Positions 1 through 7,939 of a stretch of DNA of 39,025 nucleotides are shown one piece after another (position 1 is the first letter of the stretch; every line of letters begins with the position of its first letter). The position numbers and the translations under genes were made by a program. The stretch is from Frankiaceae bacterium (GTDB lineage Bacteria > Actinomycetota > Actinomycetes > JADGOV01), in contig JADGOV010000017.1 of assembly GCA_017882785.1 (NCBI GenBank), forward strand, positions 1-39,025. Direction: 5' to 3'. Under the pieces are notes generated by a model. The model was not told where the DNA came from, did not search any database, and saw only the letters and a list, made by a program, of their open reading frames with translations.

Positions 1-1143
1 GTAGGCCCGTTCCATGAGCTCGCGCAACCGGACATTGACCTGGTCCTCGGTCCAGAAGTACGCCTGCAGGTCCTGTACCCACTCGAAATAGGACACCGCG
101 ACACCGCCGGAGTTGGCCAGCACATCCGGCACGACGACCGTTCCCCGATCCTCCAGGACTGCATCGCCGTCCGGGGTGACCGGCCCGTTCGCCCCCTCGA
201 CGATGAGCCGGGCCCGCACTCGGTCGGCGTTGTCGTCGCTGATCACCCCCTCCAGCGCGGCCGGCACCAGGATGTCGACGTCAAGTTCCAGCAACTCGGC
301 ATTGGTGATCGCGTCCGTGCCGGGATAGCCGACGACCGACTCCGCACCGGAGCGGATGTGGCGCAGCAGGGCCACCGGATTGAGACCCTGCGGGTTGTAC
401 ACCCCGCCCTTGACGTCGCTGACCGCGACCACCTGGCACCCGGCGTCGTGCAGGAACTGCGCGGCCAGGCCACCCACCTTGCCGAAGCCCTGGACGGCCA
501 CGGTGCAGTCCCTCGGGTCCACCCGCCGCTCCCGCAACGCGGCGAAGGCAGCGAACATCACCCCCCTCGACGTCGCGCCGCCCCGGCCCTCCGAGCCGCC
601 GATCGACACCGGCTTGCCGGTGACCACGCCCGTCGTGGTGTACCCGCGGTTGACCGAATAGGTGTCCATGAACCAGGCCATGGTCTGTTCGTCGGTCCCG
701 ACATCCGGCGCCGGGATGTCCCGCTCCGGCCCGATGATCGGCAGAATCTCGCTGGCGTAGCGCCGGGTGACCCGTTCCAGTTCGTTGCGGGAGTAAAGCC
801 GGGGGTCGATCGTGACACCCCCCTTTGCCCCGCCGTAGGGAATCCCGACCAGGGCGCATTTCCAGGTCATCCACATGGCCAGCGCCTTGACCTCGTCGAG
901 GTCCGTGGAGGGGTGGTATCGGATGCCGCCCTTGGCCGGGCCCCGGGAGAAGTTGTGCTGTACGCGGTAACCCTGCAGTACCTCGACGTGGCCGTCGTCA
1001 CGATGCAGCGGGATGCTCACGGTCAACGAACGCCGGGGGGTGGCAAGCAGGGCGTGGGTGCCATCGTCGAGTCCCAGTTGCTTCACCGCTTCGGCCAGCT
1101 GGATGAGCGCTGAGTCCCAGGCCGACTGCCGAGCCATCGACAC
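1..1143 (-). CDS. Glu/Leu/Phe/Val dehydrogenase (NAD(P)-dependent amino acid dehydrogenase), C-terminus cut by window edge
   Basis: Oxidative deamination or reductive amination of an amino acid, most likely glutamate. Counting from the ATG at 1137, the substrate-domain motif PAKGGIRYHP is at about residues 67-76, the GGAKGG motif with the catalytic lysine at 102-107, and PAPDVGT with the catalytic aspartate at 142-148. A Rossmann segment VAVQGFGKVGG follows, and near the window edge the family signature SGGVAVSYFEWVQ. The frame is still open at base 1, so only the last few dozen residues are missing. I prefer the GTG at 1143 because a G-run lies 7 bases upstream of it; the ATG at 1137 is the alternative. 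Substrate choice between glutamate and a branched-chain or aromatic amino acid cannot be settled from the visible residues. It is transcribed divergently from the DUF349 gene, with about 150 bp between them. Confidence 0.93.
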   Translation of the reverse strand, partial: MSMARQSAWDSALIQLAEAVKQLGLDDGTHALLATPRRSLTVSIPLHRDDGHVEVLQGYRVQHNFSRGPAKGGIRYHPSTDLDEVKALAMWMTWKCALVGIPYGGAKGGVTIDPRLYSRNELERVTRRYASEILPIIGPERDIPAPDVGTDEQTMAWFMDTYSVNRGYTTTGVVTGKPVSIGGSEGRGGATSRGVMFAAFAALRERRVDPRDCTVAVQGFGKVGGLAAQFLHDAGCQVVAVSDVKGGVYNPQGLNPVALLRHIRSGAESVVGYPGTDAITNAELLELDVDILVPAALEGVISDDNADRVRARLIVEGANGPVTPDGDAVLEDRGTVVVPDVLANSGGVAVSYFEWVQDLQAYFWTEDQVNVRLRELMERAY

Positions 1144-1295
1144 AACCGTGCCCCCCTCGCCCAACCTGCGGTCGGCGGTAACCGCATCGTGTGGTAGAGG
1201 ATGCCAGATCGGTTTGGGTCGATTCAGCCGCAGTGTGCGCGTAGCTGGCCTCGACGTCGAGACCGCTCCAGCCCGGCCTGCGAGAATGCCCAGCC

Positions 1296-2582
1296 ATGGG
1301 CGCGGGAATGAACGCAGAGACGAACGCAGAAGTAGACGCGGGAATGAGCTCAGACCTGCCTGCGGACATGACCACGAACACGTCCGCGAACATATCCGGC
1401 CGGATCGCGGCCGACGGCACCGTCTATCTGCGCACCCGGGACGGCGAGCGAGTGATCGGCTCCTGGCACGCCGGCACGCCGGCGGAGGGCATCGCCTTCT
1501 ACAGCCTGCGTTATGCCGACCTGGCAGCGGAAGTGGCGATTCTCGAGCGGCGCCTGGCGACCGACGCAGCCCACGCGCGGGCGGTCTCTGAGGCAGCCGG
1601 GCGGATCCGGGCCGGTCTGCCCGAGGCGAAGGTGCTCGGGGACCTGGACGCCCTGGACGAGCGGCTGGCCGCGCTGGGGGAACGGGCGCAGGGGCGGCTG
1701 GCCGAGCTGCGGGCGGCCCGCCTGGAGAGCCGGGCAGCGGCCACGGCAGCGAAGCAGGCACTGGTCGAGGAGGCGGAGCAGATCGCGGCCGGCAGCGACT
1801 GGAAGGCAACCGGGGAACGGCTACGGGCCATCGTCGAGGAGTGGCGGCGGATTCGGGGGGCGGACAAGGCCACCGACAACGAGCTGTGGCGCCGCTACGG
1901 CGCAGCCCGCGACTCCTTCGCCCGCCGGCGCAGCACCCACTTCGCGGCCTTGGACAAGCAGCGGAAGGCAGCGGTGAGCCGCAAGGAGGAACTCATCGTG
2001 GAGGCGGAGTCCCTCGCCGAGTCGACCGACTGGGCGGCCACCAGCGCCCAGTACCGGGACCTGCTCGCCCAGTGGAAGGCCGCCGGGCGCGGCTCGAAGG
2101 ACGTCGACGATGCGCTCTGGGCCCGTTTCCGAGCTGCCCAGGACGCGTTCTTCACCCGGCGGTCCGCCATGCACGCGGAGAAGGACGCCGGGCTGCGGAA
2201 GAACCAGGTGCGAAAAGAGGAGTTGCTGGTTTCGGCGGAGGGGCTCGACCCGGCCCATGACCTCGCCGCGGCCCAACGTCGGTTGCGTGACGTCGTCGAG
2301 GCGTGGGGCAAGGTCGGGCGGGCGCCCAGGGACGCCGAGCCGGACCTGGATCGCCGGTTGGAGTCTGTTCAGAGCCGGGTCCGCGACGCGGCGGATGCCC
2401 GGTGGCGCTCCGGCAGGTCGGTGGAGGCCTCGCCGCTGGTGATCCGGTTGCGCGAGTCGATCGGCAAGTTGGAGGCCCGAGCTGCCCGGGCCCGCGACCG
2501 CGGCGACGCGGCGGGTGCCGCCGAGGCGGAGGCGGCGCTGGAGACGCAGCGCGGCTGGCTGGCCCAGGCCCAGCGCAGCTGA
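1296..2582 (+). CDS. DUF349 domain-containing protein
   Basis: A soluble, strongly charged, largely helical protein of 428 residues. At least three DUF349 repeats are visible. Each has the pattern of a helix, a tryptophan-containing W-x-A/K-T segment, then LW-x-R(F/Y)-x-AA(R/Q)D-x-F-x-RR; clear copies are DNELWRRYGAARDSFARRR and DDALWARFRAAQDAFFTRR. A coiled-coil-like Ala/Arg/Glu region (about residues 75-165) precedes them. The molecular function of the family is not established. Several in-frame ATGs crowd the 5' end (1296, 1311, 1344, 1368) inside a low-complexity stretch with repeated GCGGGAATGA, and none has a strong ribosome binding site, so the true start could be up to 72 bp downstream. 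It converges on mqnE, whose stop is 34 bp away. Confidence 0.85.
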   Translation: MGAGMNAETNAEVDAGMSSDLPADMTTNTSANISGRIAADGTVYLRTRDGERVIGSWHAGTPAEGIAFYSLRYADLAAEVAILERRLATDAAHARAVSEAAGRIRAGLPEAKVLGDLDALDERLAALGERAQGRLAELRAARLESRAAATAAKQALVEEAEQIAAGSDWKATGERLRAIVEEWRRIRGADKATDNELWRRYGAARDSFARRRSTHFAALDKQRKAAVSRKEELIVEAESLAESTDWAATSAQYRDLLAQWKAAGRGSKDVDDALWARFRAAQDAFFTRRSAMHAEKDAGLRKNQVRKEELLVSAEGLDPAHDLAAAQRRLRDVVEAWGKVGRAPRDAEPDLDRRLESVQSRVRDAADARWRSGRSVEASPLVIRLRESIGKLEARAARARDRGDAAGAAEAEAALETQRGWLAQAQRS

Positions 2583-2616
2583 TCCTGGGCGACAGGGCTG
2601 CCGGCGCGGCGCGGCT

Positions 2617-3765
2617 TCAGGCCATCATCGGCTGGGGGACGTCCCGGCGCACGGGATCCGGGCCGTCGAAGGTCCTTACCACCTCGTAGCGGGTGTTGCG
2701 CTCCACCGGCCGGAAGCCCGCATCCCGGATCATCTCCAGCAGCTGGTCACGGGTCATCTCGTTCGGCGTGCCGAAACCGTCCGCATCGTGAGTGATCTTG
2801 TACTCGACGACCGAGCCGTCCAGGTCGTCCGCACCGAAGGACAGCGACAGTTGCGCGGTCTGCAGTCCGTGCATCACCCAGAAGTTCTTCACGTGCGGCA
2901 CGTTGTCGAACAACAGCCGGGAGACGGCGAAGGTCGTCAGCACCTCCGCGCCCGTGGCCATGGGTTGGGTCATCAGCCGGTTGCGCGGGTCGCCGGCGGC
3001 GTCGTGCTGGAAGCGCAGTGGGATGAAGACCACGAACCCTCCGGTCTCGTCCTGCAGTTGGCGCAACCGCAACACGTGGTCTACCCGGTGGCGAGGCTCC
3101 TCGATGTGCCCGTACAGCATGGTGCACGGCGTTCGCAGGCCCTTGTCGTGGGCCAGCCGGTGGATCCGCGACCAGTCCTCCCAGTGCGTGTCGTGATCGA
3201 CGATGCGGGACCGGATCTCCTCGTCGAAGATCTCCGCCCCGCCGCCAGTGAGCGACTCCAGCCCGGCATCGATGAGCTCATCGAGAATCTCCGTCGCGGG
3301 CAGGCCGGAGATCCGTTCGAACCAGTGGATCTCGGTGGCGGTGAACGCCTTGAGGGCCACCTGCGGCAGCGCCTCCTTGAGCGCCCGCAGCGACCTGGGG
3401 TAGTACCGCCAGGGCAGCGTGGGATGCAGCCCGTTGACGATGTGCAACTCGGTGATCCCCTGCGGCTCCATCGCTCTCGCCAGTCGGACAGCCTCATCGA
3501 TGCGCATCGTGTACGCATCCTTCTCGCCGGGTTTGCGCTGGAAGGAACAGTAGGCACACGACGCCGAGCACACGTTGGTCATGTTCAGGTGCCGGTTGAC
3601 GTTGAAATACACCACGTCGCCGTTCCGGGCGGTTCGCACCTCGTGCGCCAGCCCGCCCAACCAGGCCAGGTCGTCACAGTCGTAGAGCGCGACGCCGTCG
3701 TCGTAGTCCAGCCGTTCGCCGGCCCGCACCTTGGCTTCGATCTCCCGAGCCCATCCTGCGTCCAT
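2617..3765 (-). CDS. mqnE: Aminofutalosine synthase MqnE (radical SAM)
   Basis: Radical SAM enzyme of the futalosine route to menaquinone; it joins a SAM-derived adenosyl radical to 3-[(1-carboxyvinyl)oxy]benzoate to give aminofutalosine. The 382-residue product carries the iron-sulfur motif CxxxCxxC as CSASCAYC (residues 66-73), followed by SFQRKPGEKDAYTMR, and ITELHIVNGLHPTLPWRYY in the core barrel, all typical of the MqnE/MqnC branch. The frame is open further upstream to 3933, but the ATG at 3765 gives the usual family N-terminus (MDAGWAREIE) and avoids overlapping the Lrp gene. That gene ends 10 bp upstream, so the two are probably co-transcribed. In Streptomyces coelicolor the mqnE homologue (SCO4494) also sits next to an Lrp gene and the UbiD/UbiA/UbiX genes (from memory); here the bldC-like gene lies between the two halves. 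Confidence 0.95.
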   Translation of the reverse strand: MDAGWAREIEAKVRAGERLDYDDGVALYDCDDLAWLGGLAHEVRTARNGDVVYFNVNRHLNMTNVCSASCAYCSFQRKPGEKDAYTMRIDEAVRLARAMEPQGITELHIVNGLHPTLPWRYYPRSLRALKEALPQVALKAFTATEIHWFERISGLPATEILDELIDAGLESLTGGGAEIFDEEIRSRIVDHDTHWEDWSRIHRLAHDKGLRTPCTMLYGHIEEPRHRVDHVLRLRQLQDETGGFVVFIPLRFQHDAAGDPRNRLMTQPMATGAEVLTTFAVSRLLFDNVPHVKNFWVMHGLQTAQLSLSFGADDLDGSVVEYKITHDADGFGTPNEMTRDQLLEMIRDAGFRPVERNTRYEVVRTFDGPDPVRRDVPQPMMA

Positions 3766-3775
3766 GGCGGTCAGC

Positions 3776-4273
3776 CTATGTCGCCCGCCGGCTCCCTTTG
3801 CGGTCGGTGCCGACAACCTCGCAGTGGTCGGGAACGGGCGGCCGCCTGCGCTCCCACCGGGTCGAGAGCACCACCGTGGTCCGGGTCCGGGCGACGCCCG
3901 GGATACGCCAGAGTACGGCCAACAGGTGCTCAAGTGCGTCCACGTCGGCCACCCCCACCTTGATCACGAACGCCTCGTCGCCAGCGACGAACCAACAGCC
4001 CTCGATCTCCGCAACGGCGCGCAGCCCGTCGGCGACGTCGTCGCATTCTGCCGAATCGGTCAGGTAGATGCTGATCAACGCACAGACCCCCAGCCCGAGC
4101 GCCGACGCGGAGACCGTGGCCGTGTATCCGGTGATCGCGCTGCTCTCCTCCAGCCGGCGCACCCGCTCGTGCACCGAGGCCGCGGACAGGCCGACAAGTC
4201 GAGCAAGCTCGGCGTAGGTCGAGCGTGCGTTGTCCTGCAGGGCGGCGACCAGAACGCGATCGACGGAATCCAT
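3776..4273 (-). CDS. Lrp/AsnC family transcriptional regulator
   Basis: A 165-residue DNA-binding regulator. Residues 1-60 form the AsnC-type winged helix: MDSVDRVLVAALQDNARST, then the recognition helix VGLSAASVHERVRRLEESSAITGYTA. The C-terminal RAM/AsnC effector domain runs from about 65 to 140 and includes IEGCWFVAGDEAFVIKVGVADVDALEHLL. The basic tail after about residue 145 is unusual but not unique. An upstream in-frame ATG at 4321 exists; the ATG at 4273 is preferred because AAGG lies about 6 bases ahead of it and the family normally begins with a short D-x-x-D segment there. Being first in the unit with mqnE suggests it regulates itself and menaquinone synthesis, but the ligand is unknown. 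Confidence 0.9.
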   Translation of the reverse strand: MDSVDRVLVAALQDNARSTYAELARLVGLSAASVHERVRRLEESSAITGYTATVSASALGLGVCALISIYLTDSAECDDVADGLRAVAEIEGCWFVAGDEAFVIKVGVADVDALEHLLAVLWRIPGVARTRTTVVLSTRWERRRPPVPDHCEVVGTDRKGSRRAT

Positions 4274-4601
4274 GCCGACCTTCCGTGGGGTCCGGTGCAC
4301 TTTCCCTATGCTTTTCGTCACATCCTATGAACTAGAAATGGCCCGCGCCCGCGCACACGAACTCCGGACCGAAGGCAGGCTGGCCGGTGCTGGGGGCGCG
4401 TCCGCACCTCGGCCGCCGGGCACGATGCGGCAGTCTCTGTGCCGACTCACACACCGTAGTCGTTGATCGACAGGCGGTACGGCATGATGTCTTCCATGCG
4501 GGCCCGCTTTAGGTGATAATCGGCAAGAACGCCCGTGCCGATGTCCCAAGCTGGCCGCTGAGTGCGGCATGATTCAGGCGGTATCAGCCAGGGAGGGCGA
4601 C
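4274..4601. promoter_or_regulatory. Divergent promoter region between lrp-mqnE and the bldC-like gene
   Basis: This 328-bp interval has no convincing gene. It must hold the promoters for the minus-strand lrp-mqnE unit and the plus-strand bldC-like gene. A GATAAT hexamer at 4515-4520, about 80 bp before the bldC-like start, is a candidate -10 box, but I see no good -35 partner at 16-18 bp. The first 60 bases upstream of lrp are noticeably AT-richer than the surroundings, as expected of a promoter. No clear long inverted repeat is visible. Confidence 0.35.
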
Positions 4602-4895
4602 GTGGAAGCACGGGAACGACTACTTACGCCAGGTGAGGTGGCCACTCTCTTCCGCGTTGATCCGAAGACCGTCACCCGGTGGGCGGCCGCGGGGCGGATC
4701 AGCAGCATCCGGACGCCGGGCGGTCACCGCCGCTTCCGGGAGGCCGAGGTGCGGGCGCTCCTGGCCGGCGAACCGGTCACGCCGCGTCCGCTCCCCAACG
4801 AGCCGGCCGGGTCCGATCAGGCGACACCCGAGAACGTGGCACCTGAGCCGAGAACACCGCCGGCCGCCGAGCGGAGCAGCGCGGCTCCCGGCTGA
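4602..4895 (+). CDS. bldC: BldC-like MerR-family/excisionase-type DNA-binding protein
   Basis: A small regulator of 97 residues. Residues 7-54 are an almost textbook BldC helix-turn-helix: LLTPGEVATLFRVDPKTVTR, W, an AAAGRISSIRTPGGHRRFRE stretch, then AEVRALLAG. In Streptomyces BldC binds DNA cooperatively in head-to-tail arrays and holds back sporulation. The family's usual protein is about 68 residues; this one adds a Pro/Ala/Glu-rich tail of about 35 residues. The frame is open from an ATG at 4569, but the GTG at 4602 follows AGGGAGG by 5 bases, a very strong ribosome binding site, so that start is used here. It converges on the UbiX-like gene with 13 bp between stops. In mycobacteria I recall the equivalent gene lying between proC and bS22; here it does not. 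Confidence 0.9.
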   Translation: MEARERLLTPGEVATLFRVDPKTVTRWAAAGRISSIRTPGGHRRFREAEVRALLAGEPVTPRPLPNEPAGSDQATPENVAPEPRTPPAAERSSAAPG

Positions 4896-4908
4896 TCCTC
4901 GGCTCGGC

Positions 4909-5568
4909 TCAGCCAGCCCTTCCTCGGCGGGCCCCGCCGATCTCACCGGACCAGCGGCGGAACAACGTGTGCTCGACGCCGAGAACGTCGAGCACCTTGC
5001 CGGCAACGAAGTCGACGAGGTCACCGACCCTTTCGACCCCCCCGTAGAAGGCGGGACTGGCCGGTAGCACAACCGTGCCGGCGTCGACCAAGGTCAACAG
5101 GTGGCCAAGCGTGGACCGGGTCAACGGCGTCTCACGCGGGACCACCACCAGCGGACGGCGCTCCTTGAGGGTCACATCGGCCGCCCGCTGCAGCAGGTCC
5201 TTGGACAACCCCAGTGCGATTCCGGCCACCGCGGCGGTGCTGGCCGGCACGACGACCATGCCGGCCGAGAGGTAGGAGCCGCTCGAGGGGCCGGCCGCCA
5301 GGTCAACGGGCGCCCAGTGCCGCAGATCACCGAGGTCCTCGCGACCGAGCCAACGGCTGGCGCTGTCCTGCCAGCGGCCGTCGTTCCACGCGAGGCCCGT
5401 CTCATCGAGCAGGGTGAGCCGGGCGGCGCGGGACACCACGACATCCACCGCGAGTCCGGCGTCGAGCAGGCCGCCGATGACCGCTGCCGCGTACGGCGTG
5501 CCGGAGGCCCCCGAGACGCCGACCAACCAGGGTGCCCGAGTTCCGCCGGCCCCCCCGGTCGCCGTCAT
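4909..5568 (-). CDS. UbiX/MqnM-type flavin prenyltransferase (menaquinone, futalosine route)
   Basis: Predicted to prenylate FMN, making the prenyl-FMN cofactor required by the UbiD-family decarboxylase encoded two genes upstream. The 219-residue product has the flavin-binding start GVSGASGTPYAAAVIGGLL at about residue 17, the middle motif VVVPASTAAVAGIALGLSKDLLQRAADVTLKERRPLVVVPRETPL, and the tail signature VLPASPAFYGG, all typical of UbiX/Pad1. Its ATG overlaps the end of the prenyltransferase gene by 4 bp (ATGA), showing translational coupling. It is the last gene of the long minus-strand run. Confidence 0.93.
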   Translation of the reverse strand: MTATGGAGGTRAPWLVGVSGASGTPYAAAVIGGLLDAGLAVDVVVSRAARLTLLDETGLAWNDGRWQDSASRWLGREDLGDLRHWAPVDLAAGPSSGSYLSAGMVVVPASTAAVAGIALGLSKDLLQRAADVTLKERRPLVVVPRETPLTRSTLGHLLTLVDAGTVVLPASPAFYGGVERVGDLVDFVAGKVLDVLGVEHTLFRRWSGEIGGARRGRAG

Positions 5569-6491
5569 AGCCGCAGGCCGCGGGAGAGGAGATCGACCAG
5601 TCCGAAGCCGAAGAGAGCGATGCCGACGAAGCCGTTGGCGGTGAAGAACGCCCGGTTGACCCGGGAGAGGTCATCGGCCTTGACCACGGCGTGCTCATAG
5701 CCGAAGGCCAGGGCGGTGAGCAGCAGGCCCGCGTACCACCATCCGGTGAAGTCCTCCAGGAAGCCGAAGAGCCCGAACAGGGCGAACGTCACGACGTGTG
5801 CCGCGGTGGACACGCGCAGGGCGATTTCGGGCCCGAACCGGACCGGGAGAGAGTGCACGCCGTTGCGGCGGTCGGCGGCCACGTCCTGAAGGGCGTAGAT
5901 CAGGTCGAAACCCCCGATCCAGAGTCCGACGCCGAGCCCGAGAGCGACCGCGGCCCAGGACCACTCGCCGGTCACCGCGATCCAGGCCGCCACCGGCGCG
6001 ACCGCCTGCGCGAGGGCCAGGATGGCATGGCAGCCCCAGGTGAACCGCTTCGCGTAGGGGTACACACACAGCGGTACCAACGCCAGCGGTGCCAGCAGCA
6101 GGCAGAGCGGACCGAGTGCCGCGCAGACACTCAGGAACACCGCCAGCGCCACCGCCGTACCGGTGATCGCTGTGCGCAGCGGCACCGCCCCCGTGACCAG
6201 TTCGCGCTGCGCTGTGCGGGGGTTCTCCGCGTCCAGTCTCCGGTCGACGATCCGGTTGAGCGCCATCGCGAACGTGCGGGCGGCGACCATCGCCACCGTG
6301 ATCAGTCCGAGCGTCCCCCAGCGGACGGTCGGGAACATGGCGGTCAGCGCCGCGAGATAGGCGAACGGCAACGCGAAGACCGAATGCTCGATCATCACCA
6401 GCCGCAGAAAGGCCCGGACCGGCCCGGGACGGGGGCCGCCGTCGGCGGTGCGGCCCGCGGTGTGGCCGCGGGTCGACGTGCCGAGGCTCAC
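5565..6491 (-). CDS. mqnP: UbiA-family prenyltransferase, probable MqnP (menaquinone biosynthesis)
   Basis: Integral membrane enzyme that attaches the polyprenyl tail to the naphthoquinone precursor. About eight hydrophobic helices are evident. The first Asp-rich motif is NRIVDRRLD at residues 79-87 (N79, D83, D87), followed by AENPRTAQRELVTG; the second lies in DLIYALQDVAADRRNG. The frame is open to an ATG at 6509, but the GTG at 6491 overlaps the upstream stop by exactly 4 bp (GTGA), matching the coupling used throughout this operon, so I take the GTG (308 residues). Placement between UbiD-like and UbiX-like genes matches the mqnL-mqnP-mqnM order of the futalosine pathway in Streptomyces. 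Confidence 0.92.
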   Translation of the reverse strand: MSLGTSTRGHTAGRTADGGPRPGPVRAFLRLVMIEHSVFALPFAYLAALTAMFPTVRWGTLGLITVAMVAARTFAMALNRIVDRRLDAENPRTAQRELVTGAVPLRTAITGTAVALAVFLSVCAALGPLCLLLAPLALVPLCVYPYAKRFTWGCHAILALAQAVAPVAAWIAVTGEWSWAAVALGLGVGLWIGGFDLIYALQDVAADRRNGVHSLPVRFGPEIALRVSTAAHVVTFALFGLFGFLEDFTGWWYAGLLLTALAFGYEHAVVKADDLSRVNRAFFTANGFVGIALFGFGLVDLLSRGLRL

Positions 6492-7933
6492 AGCCCGAAC
6501 TCCGACCACCGCCGCGTCACGCGACGCACGATGTCCGGATCCTGGGCGATCTCCGCGGGCCAGCCGCGGGAATAGCCCTCGGTCGGCAGTTTGCGGGTGG
6601 CGTCGATGCCGGCCTTGCCACCCCAGAACTGGGCGTAGGCACCGTGGTCGAGGTGGTCAACAGGCCCGATGGTGGTCAGCAGGTCGTGCGCGTAGTCGAC
6701 GTTGCCCAACGCCCGCCAGGCGACCTCCGCGTAGTTGTGCACGTCACAGTCCGCGTCCACCACCACGATGAGCTTGGACAGCGAGAGCAGCCCGGCGCCC
6801 CAGATCGCGTTCATCACCTTCTGCGCGTGCTTGGGGTAGCGCTTGGCAATGCTGACAATCACGCAGTTGTGGAACACACCGGCAACCGGCAGGTCGTAGT
6901 CCACGATCTCGGGCACGGTCATCTGGATCAGCGGCAGGAAGATCCGCTCGGTCGCTTTGCCGATGGGCCCGTCCTCCTGCGGCGGACGGCCGACGATGAT
7001 GGTCTGGAAGATAGGATCGGACTGCATGGTCATCACATCGACGGTGAGGGCCGGGAACGGCTCGGCGGGGGTATAGAAGCCGGTGTGGTCCCCGAAGGGA
7101 CCCTCTGGGCGCCGGGCGCCGGGCTCCAGCCAGCCTTCCAGCACGATCTGTGCGTTGGCGGGCACCTGCAGTGGCACCGTGAGGCAGTCCACCAGCTCCA
7201 CCCGCTCGCCGCGCAGGAACCCGGCGAAGAGGTACTCGTCGATGCCCGGCAGCGGGGCGCTGGCCGAATACGTCACGGCGGGGTCACAGCCGAACGCGAT
7301 GGCCACCGGCAGCCGCTCCCCGCGCCGCTCGGCCACCGCGTGGTGGGCGTTGGAGTCCTTGTGGATCTGCCAGTGCATGCCGACGGTGGCCCTGTCGTAC
7401 TGCTGGAGTCGGTAGAGCCCGAGATTGCGGACCCCGGTCTCCGGGTGCCTGGTGTGGGTCAGGCCGAGGTTGAGGTAGACGCCGCCGTCCTCCGGCCATG
7501 TGTGCAACCCGGGCAGAAGGTCGAGGTCGACGTCCGGTCCCTTGAGCACGACCTGCTGGCAGGGCGCGGTGCGCACCTTCTTCGGCGGCACCCCGCGCAG
7601 CGACGCCAGCTTGCCGACGACCTCGCGCAGGCCGCGCAGACCCATCGGCATCTCCGGCTGGAGCAACTCAGCGATCCGCTCGCCGATCTCGTCCAGACGT
7701 TCGACCCCGAGGGCCAGGGCCATCCTGGCTTCCGTGCCGAAGACGTTGATCACCAGTGGCATGGCGCTGCCCGCGACGTCGGTGAACAGCAACGCCGGCC
7801 CCCCGTCGCGGACCACCCGACCGACGATCTCGGTGATCTCCAGGTGCGGGTCGACCCGTGCAGTGACCGTCCGCAGTTCGTTGACACGGTCGAGTTGCCG
7901 CAGAAACTCTCGCAGGTCGGCGTACGCGGTCAC
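6488..7933 (-). CDS. UbiD/MqnL-family prenyl-FMN-dependent decarboxylase (menaquinone)
   Basis: Predicted to decarboxylate the 1,4-dihydroxy-6-naphthoate-type intermediate late in the futalosine pathway, using the prenyl-FMN made by the UbiX-like protein. At 481 residues it is full length for UbiD. Recognisable family segments are the N-terminal MTAYADLREFLRQLDRVNEL, the region around GIDEYLFAGFLRGERVELV, EGPFGDHTGFYTP bearing conserved acidic active-site residues, and VVVDADCDVHNYAEVAWRALGN near the C-terminus. The ATG at 7933 lies 6 bp after the ccsB stop. The antisense strand contains a very long open frame, which is only a GC-bias shadow. Confidence 0.94.
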   Translation of the reverse strand: MTAYADLREFLRQLDRVNELRTVTARVDPHLEITEIVGRVVRDGGPALLFTDVAGSAMPLVINVFGTEARMALALGVERLDEIGERIAELLQPEMPMGLRGLREVVGKLASLRGVPPKKVRTAPCQQVVLKGPDVDLDLLPGLHTWPEDGGVYLNLGLTHTRHPETGVRNLGLYRLQQYDRATVGMHWQIHKDSNAHHAVAERRGERLPVAIAFGCDPAVTYSASAPLPGIDEYLFAGFLRGERVELVDCLTVPLQVPANAQIVLEGWLEPGARRPEGPFGDHTGFYTPAEPFPALTVDVMTMQSDPIFQTIIVGRPPQEDGPIGKATERIFLPLIQMTVPEIVDYDLPVAGVFHNCVIVSIAKRYPKHAQKVMNAIWGAGLLSLSKLIVVVDADCDVHNYAEVAWRALGNVDYAHDLLTTIGPVDHLDHGAYAQFWGGKAGIDATRKLPTEGYSRGWPAEIAQDPDIVRRVTRRWSEFGL

Positions 7934-7939
7934 TGCCGG

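Noticed and set aside
2515-3963. A 482-codon plus-strand open frame opposite mqnE
   Set aside because: The opposite strand encodes an intact radical SAM protein with its CxxxCxxC motif; the plus-strand translation has no family features.
4889-4914. GGCTGA/TCAGCC inverted repeat between the bldC-like and ubiX-like stops as a bidirectional terminator
   Set aside because: Only 6 bp arms with a 13-base loop and no T-run; too weak to call.
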